Below are positions 37,831 to 48,816 of a stretch of 64,000 nucleotides of DNA, one piece after another. Each line of letters begins with the position of its first letter. Within the stretch, counting starts at the first letter, position 1. A program made the position numbers and the translations under genes. Source of the DNA: Hibiscus mutabilis (lineage: Eukaryota; Streptophyta; Magnoliopsida; Malvales; Malvaceae); contig CM033741.1 in assembly GCA_019671005.1 (NCBI GenBank), forward strand, positions 1,178,001 to 1,242,000, in the 5' to 3' direction. The notes beneath the pieces are model-generated. The model was given only the letters and a program-made list of their open reading frames with translations, ran no database searches and was not told the origin of the DNA.

Positions 37831-38739
37831 AAGTTTTCAGAGGGAAAGTACTGATACGGGTCCAACTATTTGGCCTACATGATTCCATTATCCTAAAGAG
37901 GAGTTGCAACTCCCACTTAACTCCCATGTCTCCCACAACTATCTATCATGTTCTCATTATCTCTATTTTTAGGAATTTACCTTTGTTTCCAGCAAATAAT
38001 AGTTTAGGATGTTTATTATAAATAGGCTAGTATTTGATTTTAGTTGCATCATGATTATTATTATTTGAATTCTCCTAGTTATTGGTTGTAATAGTGTTAA
38101 GATTCTTCACTATTACAAATTATCTATCTATTTTCATCATTTCTTTTCTTAGAATTTTGGCTCCTATCACATGCACTCGTATCTGACAGTGTTATATACT
38201 GTTAGTTAGTATGCATAACCGTGTGTTGTAAAGAGTTTTAGATAGAGTAGGAGTTGTATGTTATCTTTACTTTATCTTAACTAGTAGTTTGAATTTTAAA
38301 TTTGATCTTTGTAAAGGATAAAAGTCTTATCCTATAGGTTAACCACTTGGTGTTAAACACCTCTGTAAAAGTCTATATAATAGACTCTCTTTCACTAATG
38401 AATAATAAGAAAAACACAGAGAAAAACTCTGTTTCTCACATATACCTGTGTTAGACTCGCACTCGTAGCCTGAGTGTTATAGTGTTAACTGACCTACTTT
38501 ATGGGAAAGATTTTTTTTTGACCCATATGCTTCTCCATGTTCCCTTGTAGGATGCAACTGCAAATGATATTGTTGATGAGAGCTTTGATGTTAGAGGTTA
38601 CCCAACCATTTACTTTAAATCATCTAGTGGAAACACAACTCCATACGAGGGTGACAGGACCAAGGAAGACATCATCAACTTCATTGAACAGAACAGGGAC
38701 AAAACTGTCCAACAAGAGTCGGTGAAGGATGAGCTCTGA

Positions 38740-39690
38740 AAAGGGTTTCTTACCAGGACTGCTGTTCTTTTAATCTAACAGTATAATCTTATTTTAGCAC
38801 TCAACAATTTAGCAAGCAAATGGTAAAAAACATTGTATCGAATTTTGAAATTGTACGAAGCCTTAGCCGTATCTGCTGAAAGTATTTAATCATTTTTTCT
38901 TTGTAGGACTTGAAGACATAACCATACCGCATAGATGGTATGTGGATTTGCAGTTTTATACAGGAACTGCCATCGACTGGATGATGCCGGATCTTCTTCC
39001 CTTTTAGTTCAATGAGTCTTCTAAATTAAAAAAAAAAAATCCTGTGTATGAAATAATGTAGGATGTGTTTTTCGGACTTTTAGGTGTTAACTTATTGTAG
39101 TTTTCTGTGTACCGCTAGTTGTAACAGTTGTCCGTGAGAAACAACAGAGCAAGTTAAATCTAGAGATGATACTTCTCGTCTATTCACTTCTCTTTTCTAA
39201 TGTTTTCAGTAGCCGCTTTTTGCTTTGATGATTTTTTTAGTATGGAGAGGTTGCAAATTCAGCCAACTATATGAAAATATTGAATTTTGACCATAGCACA
39301 ACTCGGAACCTATGCCAACAGCATGATATGTTTCAGCTGTTTACATTTCCTTGATCATAAATAGTTGAAATAAAATGTAATCTGAAAAAAATAATATAGA
39401 AACGACATAAATTCTATATATATATATAATGTTTTAGACATGAACCCCCAGAATCTAAACCATATGGATTTTGGATATTTGCGTTAACCAAGTAAATACT
39501 TCCCCTAACAAAATACGTTGTACACTTCACACTACTACTGCTAGTCGTTTCATTTTTGGTCTAGCGTCAGAAGATATATTATGCTATCATCTCTTGCTTA
39601 AGTTATAGTCGTTAACCTAATATTATGTTCGACGTCGTCATCGTTGTGATGGATGATGGAGTCATAGTGGTGGATGGTTGAGCTAAGAGC
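38740..39690. other. Intergenic, convergent between PDI and the response regulator
   Basis: Presumed 3' flanks of both genes. No other structure recognised. Confidence 0.5.
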
Positions 39691-41464
39691 CTAAGAATGA
39701 GGAAGGGATTTGCGAAGGCGAGCTTGAATTTTGTGTAGGTCTGATAATTGAAGAGGTTTTAACATGAATTCTTCTGCTCCTCCTTCTAGGCACCTGCATG
39801 CGTTCATTTTCTTCATTACTTTAATCATTTCACTTCCTTTCTTTCTCAACTCATTATTTTAAATCGTTTTCTTCTATCTTCAAAGAAAAAAAAGGAAAAA
39901 ATATGAACAGCAAGCATACATGCTAATTCTTGATGGTACATTCTCTGACGACATCACCACCACTGGTACATCTTTCCAAGAAGATCCCTGCAATTGCAAT
40001 TTGCAAGTAAATACTAAGTTTTATTATCATCTTCAAAATATGTACCATTAATATTTTATAAACTTAGAGTTTCAAACCCTATCTATGTAAGAGACCTTTT
40101 GATATTATAAAATGGAGAATAAATTTTAGAAATTATAGTTATATAATTAGGTAGGGTAGGGTTCACCTTGACGCGTTTGAGTAAATCATAGCCGCTAGTT
40201 CCTGGCATGGAAAAGTCTGTCATGATTAAGTTGACTTTAATCCCCTATAATTCATAAAAACACATGAAAATATTAGTGTTCAAATTAAAAATATCAAAAT
40301 TAATAAGCAACTTTAATTATATAATCAAACAAGATTGCAAGAGAAAACCACTTTTGTTAGCAAACACAGCATGCATTAATGGTGGTTAAATTAGTTTTGT
40401 GGTGGTCGATTTTCTGTTTTTATCATGTTATAAAGAAAACACCCATCGAATAATGTAGCCACTAAAGGGAAACTAATTCATCTTTTATCATGCTAGAAAA
40501 GGACACATTGAATAATGTAGCCATTGAAGTGGAAAAAATTAATCATGATTTTACCACATATTAAAAATAAAAATATATAGGTTTTTCAATTTTGGGTTCA
40601 TGATTACTCTTTAGAATCATGTAGATCGTGAAATAAAATAATAATTAGTCGTAAATCAACCGGCCATTGCATTCTATAATGTCAAATATATCATATTCAA
40701 CATATACATTTTATTTATATGTTATATAAATTTTATTATATTTTATATTCAAATATATGTTATATACAAATACCTTAAAAACAGCTAAAATAATAAAATG
40801 ACCCTTGGATTTTTATTATATTTGAAGTAACTCTTATATATATATTGCATTATTCTTAAGCTCTTAATTTAAGAGTTCAAATATTCTACAAAATAGATTA
40901 TATGTTTTTTCACAAGTTAAAACTTAATTTTTGAAACTCTGTTCGAATACTTAAATAATATTTTATTATAAAAGTTTGTTTGTGTATAAATTTTATAAAA
41001 AAAACATGTATTTTAGCACAGTGAAAATACAAAAATTTATTCATAAAATTTAATAAAGTTTTATAGATTGATCATAAAAAATATTATTATTTAAAAAGCA
41101 TAAATGATATTTAAAACCTGATGTTGTTGTGAAGACGAGGCAGCTGTCGTTGAGTTATGAAGCAAACCTAGATATTCCAAAGCTTTTTCCCCAGACTCCA
41201 AGCACGTCACTGCAATTATTTATGTCAATATATATAACAAAAAAGGGGATTATTATAGTAGTAATTTATGATCTTACCTTGGCATGAAAAAGCTTTGAGG
41301 AGCTTCTCCAACAACTTCCTGTCGATAACGCTGTCATCGACAGCCAAAACATGAAAACGACGCTCTTCTTCTTCGTCTTCCTCCTCCCGCTTCTGTTGCT
41401 GCATAGTTTCTTCTTGTTGAGGTTGTCTGTCCTGAACAACATTGTCTGATTTCATCAACTCCAT
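39691..41464 (-). CDS. Type-A cytokinin response regulator (two-component receiver)
   Basis: Type-A ARRs accept phosphate from His-phosphotransfer proteins and repress cytokinin signalling, with no DNA-binding domain. Five exons: 41464-41278, 41209-41118, 40244-40167, 39987-39920 and 39793-39691, all GT-AG, totalling 175 aa plus TAG. The receiver begins HVLAVDDSVIDRKLLEKLL, with the acidic Asp pair. The phosphoacceptor Asp is in LIMTDFSMPGTSGYDLL, the Thr/Ser switch in VPVVVMSSENVPSRI, and the invariant Lys in EEFMLKPLQLSDL. A Gln/Glu-rich leader of about 35 residues precedes the receiver, and the tail after it is very short. The ATG at 41464 is the only one upstream of the receiver in frame. 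The last exon joins by a split Met codon (AT|G). The gene looks intact. Confidence 0.95.
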
Positions 41465-41571
41465 TAGAATTTAGTACTTTCAAAACAAAAGCCTGGGTTG
41501 TGATGAATTAGAGAAAGAAGGGAAGAAAGAGTTGAGGTTGCTTTCGGTTTAATCTGAATGAAATAAAGAGC

Positions 41572-41613
<42 letters not shown>
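41572..41613. repeat. (GT)n(GA)n microsatellite upstream of the response regulator
   Basis: About 11 GT followed by about 10 GA units, ending about 110 bp upstream of the ATG at 41464. On the gene strand it reads (TC)n(AC)n, common in plant 5' leaders. Confidence 0.95.
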
Positions 41614-42122
41614 AGAAAGAGAGTTGTTCTGAGAACGGCAACTATACGTATTTTGCAGCAAATACAGACTTATATTATTAGAAACATGTTTTGTGAGAGT
41701 ATACAATTTTACATGTATTGTTATAATTTATTATTAAATAAAATCATTAGTATTTTGTTTTAGAATTCTACGTTTGTTTATTAGTACGACGAAAGCTCCA
41801 TGTTATCTGCAATATATAATTTAAGATCATGAATCTTTCGTATATAGATAGAAGATTTTCATTTGTATTATCCAACCTTTTTTTGTAAATAGTAAGTTAA
41901 ATCTAGTAATATATTTGTAAAAAAAATTTAACAATTTCTACTGTATCGATAAAATATACTATTTTTTATTATACTCCTGTATATTTAAAAGTTCAGATAA
42001 AAAATTTTAATTTACTTAAAATTTCACGTTTAAGTGAACTTTATTTTTATATACTATTCTAGGGTTATTATTGGTAAGCTGGTAGGAGATTTTTCTGGAA
42101 AAAAAAAAGAAAGAGTTGAGAC
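41614..42122. other. Response regulator 5' flank
   Basis: AT-rich promoter-side sequence with no further element identified before the hAT MITE. Confidence 0.45.
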
Positions 42123-42656
42123 TAGGGGTGATAACGAGCCGAGCCGAGTCTGATCAGGCCCGGCTCAGAAATAGTGTTATTGAGCTCGGCTCGGGCTCGA
42201 GGCTCGGCGAGCTCGAAATTTTAGGCTCGAGCTCGACTTGAAAATAATATTATTGGGCTCGGCTCGGGCTCGAAGTTTGTCAGGTTCGGCTTTGCTCGAC
42301 TCGAAATGGACAATTTTGCTATAGTTTTTTTTATAAAAGATAGGGCATCGTTAAAAACTCTTTTCATAACCAACACTGAAACAAAATTCAATATTGGAGA
42401 AGGGTAAAAGAGTGACCAATTTATTTTAGTTAATTTATTTTTAGTGAATTTTCCCCTAATTTATTTTATTGATTTTCTTTTACTAAAGATGTTACTTTTA
42501 GTGTATATGTAGCATATATATATAATATATAATTTATTCCGAGCCTGTTTACGATCTTGGGTCGACTCAACTCGGCTTGTTAAGATCTCGAGCTCCGAAT
42601 TTACTCGAGTCGAGCTCGAATAGCTCGCGAGCCGGTCATGCTCATTATCACCCCTA
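42123..42656. mobile_element. hAT-type MITE, 534 bp
   Basis: Terminal inverted repeats TAGGGGTGATAACGAGC (left) and the reverse complement of GCTCATTATCACCCCTA (right). The 8-bp target duplication GTTGAGAC is perfect (42115-42122 and 42657-42664). The subterminal sequence is packed with GCTCG/CGAGC words. There is no transposase. A hAT superfamily origin follows from the 8-bp duplication and TAGGGGTG ends. Confidence 0.93.
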
Positions 42657-42664
42657 GTTGAGAC

Positions 42665-45102
42665 TCGTGAAGGGACAAGGATAACATAGGCGTTGTCTGT
42701 AAACCTATAACCGAGGGTGGTTTAGGTTTGAGAAAGCTAGAATTTGAAACACAATAAGCAAGGTTCAATATTTAAGGATAGACAGAAAAATATTAGGGGA
42801 AGTTGTATTTAAAAAAATAAATTTATTTTTTATATTAATTATTTAATTTTATATTTTTGAAATTTTAAAAAAATATTTTTATTAAACATATAAATTCTCA
42901 CTCTAAATATAAAATTGTGCATCTGTCGCACCTATAGGCTGTAATGATGCAAACCAGAGATTTATGGGTGGCTTGGATAGAAGCCTATATGTTTTAAAGG
43001 GCAAGGTCAATCATATATATTCAACCTCCCAGCAATTATGTATAGGCGGATCATTGCAGATATTGTAGTCTATTAAAAAATATTTTAGTAATGAAACACT
43101 CTCAAAAAATAATAATCTAATTTTACATTAATCAAATATTATATGTGTGTAATTGTGATCTCTCCTAGATTCTGTATAACGTGTGTGCGCACAGATTTCT
43201 TTCTCTTCCTCCTCCTCCTCCAGTCTCTGTCATTTTCTCTTCTTTGTTTTGTTTTATTTGTTTGATTTCCAAGGAAAATCCGGACCAAATCTTTGTTATT
43301 TTTTTATTACATTTTTTAGGCTTGGAATTCGATGACTTCAAAAAAATACTACTACTATTATTAACAGAAGTATTTTTGAATAATTTTTTTTGAAATACAC
43401 CTAAAATCACAATAAAAATTTTATGTATATAATTATATCAATTTAAAATTTATTTTTCAAATTACAGATAGACTTAAAATTTATGTGATTTTAATATTTA
43501 TCTCTTACAAGTCATTGATTGAATATTAAAAAAGCACACACAAATACTGATATTTAACAATACAATCATTAAATATTACCTTAAAAAATTTTAAACGTAA
43601 TTCAGTGAAAGTTGCTTTCAGGCTTAAAGTGTGGTGGGATCGATTTGTTTCGGTTAACAGACCCACGATTTTTCTTCTAATATTCTCCCGGAAATAATTT
43701 TATATGTAATTAAGTAACAAATTCAAATTAATTTATTGATTTATTTTAGTAATTTAAATGTGACACGTCGACAAGTTAATGGCCCATGCTTAGCTATATA
43801 TAAGAACAAGCTGTCACGGGTATCTCTAATTACAATCTTAGTAATTGATTGACAATCTTAATCTCTTTTTGTCTTTTTCAACAAAAATGCGTTAATTTTT
43901 CTGCACAAATTTCAAAAAGAATAATGATTTCTTTACTAACCTTCCTCTCATCTTATTTTTGCAAATAAATAATTTGTGGAAAAAATTATAAACACGTATA
44001 AATCAAATTAACAAGATAAAATGATGGTTAATTGATGTAAATAAATTTTTATTTTAATTTGTCATACGATCAGCTTCAGAGAACTGAATGCAAATTAAAT
44101 TTAAATTGAATTTGAATTCAAGAAGTGATCCCAATAAAAAAATGGATGATATTCATTCAAGGAGATTCGGGTTTAAATTACTTTATCTGCAAGAGATGTA
44201 TATTGTCAAATAATAAATAATGTATACGAACAGATACTATCTCATTAAAAAAAGTTTAAACTAATTGTTTCCATTAAATTCAAGCTGAATTCACTCTTAT
44301 TCTTAAATGAACCCACCAACCATGCCTGCATTTTGGGGATAAAACGACAAGGGAAGGCCCCATAAAACAAATCACTTCATCGAGCCGGTTTGGCCCGAAC
44401 CAGGTGTTCCTAATTACGATTCTTTTTATGAAATAGAGATATTACATTCTGAAAATTGTCAAAATTCAAACACATATAAAATGAGACAACATAAATATCC
44501 TTGATCATTTGATCAATTAGTAAATTTTAATTACGAAATTTTATTGGTTCGTCAAATGTATGATTAAATATATTATGTTATATTGTTAGACCGATTAATT
44601 CCCGTATCGATCGGTTCAACTGATTTTTTATCGATTCAAATATAATGTATTGTATTTACTATAATGTTTTTTATATTTGCAATTTGTCATTGTATTCTGC
44701 TGGGTAGACTAGAGAGCAACCCTTTGTGGATGAACAAGAACAAAAAAGAAAGCTACCTTTATGTATTGAACTAATTAAAATTAATAAATATTAGAACATA
44801 CGAATCTTGTGAGTTACATAGAATTAAAATACTTGAATTGGTTTATTTGATAACTCCAGCTGCTTGGACTTGAAAGTGGAATCAGACTCAATAATGTTCG
44901 AACTTTGAAGCAATTTTGATTGTTTTATTCCAAATCCAGATAACTTACTTTTATATAATTAGTTGGAGTTTCCATAAAAAAATATAGAACTTTGACTAAT
45001 AAAGAAAGATTGAGGGTTACATCTAATTAAAAAAAATTAAAGGTTGAATTGATAAAATAAATATAAACATGAAGAATTAAATTTATCATTATATATTTTT
45101 TA
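42665..45102. other. Intergenic, AT-rich
   Basis: No gene supported. The pyrimidine-rich stretch near 43200-43240 gives opposite-strand short frames with no domain. Otherwise AT-rich sequence without visible structure. Confidence 0.5.
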
Positions 45103-46449
45103 GGGTAAACTACACGAAATATCACTAAATTTTGATCTTTGTATCGAAAATACCACTAAACCATAAAATGATACTATTATACCACTGATTTTTTTTTACT
45201 ATTATACTGTTGAACTTTGTTTTTTACTACTATTATACCACCCGACCGTTAAACTATAATAGACCGTTAAATGTAAAACGGCGTTATTTTGGTATAGTTG
45301 CTTTGATGCCTAAAATAGGCTAAAACGACGTGTTTTGTTAGAGAGAAAATTAAGAAAGCACTGCACTTGGGGAGGCTCAAAACACAAACCTCTAAAATGA
45401 AAGGTTTACATCAAACCACCAAGCCAACTTAAAGACTTGATATAATCTTAACGAAAATAGTATATAAATAATATTGCAATTGAACTTAATTTCATTTATC
45501 TCATGATATAATTTTATAATATTTATAATATAATTTTATAAATATATTAACTTTATAAATAAATATTATTTATAATTTACATTATAAAACTAAAATATTA
45601 TTTATAATATATATAACTAAACCCTAAGCCCCAAAACTCAAACCATAAACCATATATATAACTAAATCCTAAATTATAAACCCCAAACCCTAAACAATAC
45701 ATGTAACTAAACCTCAAACCCAAACTCTAAACCCTATATATATAACTAAATCATAAATCATAAACCCTAAAGCCAACCCCTAAAACTAAAATATTATTTA
45801 TAATTTATATTACAAATCCTAATATATATTATAAATAATATTTTAATTTTAGGGTTTTGGGTTTGAGATTTAATTATATATATTTAGGGTTTGGGGTTTG
45901 AGCTTTAAATAAATAAATAAATATATATTTAGGGTCTATGGTTTGTAGTTTAGTTAGTTACATGTATGGTTTGAGGTTTGAGATTTAGGTTTAGTGGTCT
46001 ATATTATAAATAATATTTTAATTTTATATTATAAATTATAAATAATAATTATTTATAAAGTTAGTATATTTATAAAATTATATCATGAGATAAATGAAAT
46101 TAAGTTCAACTGCAGTATTATTTATATAATATTTTTGTTAGAATTATATCAAGTCTTTAAGTTGGCCTGGTGCTTTGGTGTGAACTTTTATTTGAGAGGT
46201 TCTTAGTTTGAGCCTCCCCAAATGTAGTATTTTCTTAAATTTTCCCTAACAAAACGACGTCGTTTTGGCCTCTGTTTTGCATTTAACGGTCTGTTACAGT
46301 TTCACGGTCAGTGATATAATAGTAACAAAAAACAAAATTCAATGGTATAATAATAACAATAAAAAATAAATTTCAGTGGTATAATAGTATCATTTTATAA
46401 TTCAATGGTATTTTCGAGACAAATATTAGTGATATTTCGTGAAGTTTAC
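45103..46449. mobile_element. Foldback/Mutator-like element, 1.35 kb, nearly complete inverted repeat
   Basis: Left end GGGTAAACTACACGAAATA; right end is the reverse complement of GTAAACTTCACGAAATATC. Both arms carry, in mirrored order, a CACTAAA block, ATGATACTATTATACCACT, AGACCGTTAAATG, the ACGACGTCGT region, TGGGGAGGCTC, a Lys/Ala-like AGCCAACTTAAAGACTTGAT and TTAATTTCATTTATCTCATG. The centre has CCCTAAA-like units on the left and TTTAGGG-like units on the right. ATTTTTTA flanks both ends (45095-45102 and 46450-46457), a perfect 8-bp target duplication. No transposase frame. Confidence 0.88.
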
Positions 46450-46839
46450 ATTTTTTATTTCATTGACTCTTTACCCGAAAGAAGTAAATAGAAAAGAATT
46501 TATGATATTTAGGTATTCTCTCGTTGTCATAAGTCCTAAACTTAGTTTAACCACCCAACAAATTATTGGCTTAGACAATTTAAACCAAGTTTTAGAAATA
46601 ATTGTAAATCTTGGGAATATGTTTTCCTTTTTTGTGCAAAATGGCAATAAACCACTCACATGATACAAAGATTCTTTTGTAACTAGAGATATTTTTCTTT
46701 ATTCGATCTATTTAATATTAGTATATCAATTTATGTATTGGATTAATTAATAGTTTCAAATGAAGTACTCTAATGTTAACGAGGGTATACAAGTAATTTG
46801 GAAGAAAAATTATTAAATTGATATACTTTTTTAGATATG

Positions 46840-47015
46840 AATGGTGACCCAAACGTAACCTTACTCATAATTGAGTGACCCAAATGTAACCTTTAATAAT
46901 TTGGTGACCCAAATGTAATATTACCCATAATTGAATGCCCAAAATATAACTTTTAATAATTGGATAATCTAAATGTAACCTTACCTATAATTGAGTAGCC
47001 TCCGTTATAATTTAC
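46840..47015. repeat. Tandem ~35-bp repeats, remnant of a GGGTAAATTATA-ended element
   Basis: About five units of the form GTGACCCAAATGTAACCTT plus TAATAATTTG or CATAATTGA, ending ATAATTTACCC. Read on the minus strand, this begins GGGTAAATTATAACGGAG, a terminus common among plant MITE-like repeats. No mate end was identified. Confidence 0.7.
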
Positions 47016-48339
47016 CCTTAATATTATGTTTATATTTAAGAATTATATTTGATGCATTGTCAATGCATAATTCTTATCATTATCGTGAGGCACATCATTT
47101 GCTTAGTGTTCAGTGAATTTGTTTTCGTAAGTGCAAAATACTGGCGATCATTAGATTTCATTATACCCTTGATATTAATAAGTAAAAATATACTTCAAAA
47201 TAAATTTGATTGACATTGTTGTTCTTAAAAGTAATTAAATTTGTAGTCTTATTTTTACCTATTAATATTTAAATTGTGGTGAACCTAATGAGTGGTCTCA
47301 TTGGTAAAGGGTGATATGTTCTCCTTAGATGACCTGAGTTTAAGCAACCTAATTTATAAGTGTGTATGAGTTTATCCATATTTAAAACATGTATATTATA
47401 TTATAATCATATTAGAATGACAAAAAAATCAAGTTTGTGGTGTATTATTTACTTATTGTTTTCATTTTAGTTGACATCGGCTCTCAAGTTCGTTTCTGTA
47501 TAATCATTTCCACTCCTTATTAAAAAAAGATAATCAAAGTTTAATCCAAACTCACATGCTTAGTTGCTTAACTTGGTAATAAAGAAAAGAAGGGTAGAAT
47601 AAGCCATCTTCAATTGTTTAGTTAATTAAAGATAAAATCAGCAAAGAAAATCCCATTAAGATCCTCTTAGTACTATCATGACATCAATTATAGGTCGAAA
47701 AATGGTTAATCAACCAAAAAAGTAGGGCAAAATTTTGAAAGGGATCAAAGCAAGCCAATCGTATGCTTAATTTTGAAATCAAAAACAAGCTAGAATTAGA
47801 AAAAAAAGATTCTTTTTCCTTTTCAAAGAAAATGTTAATCAATGTTTAACAAACATTGGTTTGGCCAACATTTACATAAAAATATGATCTAATTTATTAT
47901 TATTTTAATTCAATAAAAATAATATATATTAAAGTTATAAGACTATTGATATAAAAATTTGAGAACTAAAAATATAAAAAATATAATAAAATATTGATAA
48001 TAAATTCTATAATGATATACCCAAAAAGAATATCCTTCCAAAGAAAAAATGCCCGTCCATAGGCTAATGAAATAAAGAAACATATATTAGTATGAGATCT
48101 TTGGTGTGGGGCCTTCTCAAAATATGATCTTACTAGTGGACCCACAATTTGCTATTGCCCTAAATTAACTTCCCATTTTAATCTAAATCTCGTGAGTGTA
48201 TATTTATTTATATTAATAATTTGTATACATATTCGTATAACATTCGTATTTGTCAATTGATAAGGCGAGGATAACCCAAAGTTTGTACTTGGAGGTCTAG
48301 AGTTATCAAATGCTTAAACAATGTAAATTGTTTATTTTG
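47016..48339. other. Intergenic, AT-rich
   Basis: No gene or clear repeat recognised. Confidence 0.5.
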
Positions 48340-48816
48340 TTTTTTGAAAGGAATATAAATTGTATTTCTTTCGAAATGAACAGCGTACAATGTAAAGCAT
48401 AGACGTGAATCTCATTAAAAAAATTTCCTTAAATTTAAATGAAAGAAAAAATACAACACGTCCATGCAAAATACACAAGAACTACCAAACAAAACGATCC
48501 TGTTGAAAACATCCAGAAGCATCTATCATTGTTCATCTGGAAGAATTTGTACAAAGCAAATTCAATGTTAAGTACCTATGCTCTCGTACAGAAAGCAGCT
48601 TCTCAACTCATAGCAACCCAGGGACCAGTCCATTGGATCATAAATCATCGATCACCTATACCAGATAACCATAATCTCATACACAAAAATAATGAAGATT
48701 GAGAACGAGGGAATCCAGCAAAGCAGAAACATCGTGCTGCTTCTCCCCGAACTCCATAAACCTTCCCACAGTGTGATCAATCATTGCTTCCAAACCTCAG
48801 GTGAGCTGCATGACGA

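Larger units (their letters stand above)
36796..38169 (+). mobile_element. Short LTR retroelement in the last PDI intron carrying a captured gene fragment
   Basis: Two long direct repeats (about 36796/36805-37124 and about 37849-38169) share ATACGGGTCCAACTATTTGG at the start and TTTGGCTCCTATCA at the end. After the left repeat is TGGTATCCGAGC, a primer-binding site related to initiator Met tRNA. Before the right one is a purine tract AGAGGGAAAG. The exact 5' LTR start is uncertain, because the first bases of the two copies differ. CATG flanks both sides (36792-36795 and 38170-38173) as a possible target duplication. The interior has no pol. Confidence 0.85.
32762..38739 (+). pseudogene. Protein disulfide isomerase (two CGHC domains, KDEL), disrupted
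   Basis: PDIs form and reshuffle disulfides in the ER. Ten exons: 32762-32937, 33580-33610, 33709-33983, 34075-34263, 34576-34701, 35007-35144, 35222-35341, 35554-35671, 36161-36273 and 38551-38739. A hydrophobic signal peptide (VWFVLAAIVCSATAISA) precedes domain a with WCGHCKNLAPE. Domain a' has APWCGHCKKL, and the C-terminus is VKDEL, an ER-retention signal. Two lesions are visible. In exon 3, 13 bases are missing relative to the family: one in the DP(P) codon and twelve before NEEANKA, which shifts the frame and gives a TAG at 33784-33786. In exon 4, TAA follows VGVFPKFSG where Glu is expected. Adding 13 bases gives 496 codons, a normal PDI length. The last intron holds an LTR element. Confidence 0.9.

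Noticed and set aside
48439..48702. 87-codon plus-strand open frame
   Set aside because: Lies in the LINE 3' UTR in antisense and has no domain.
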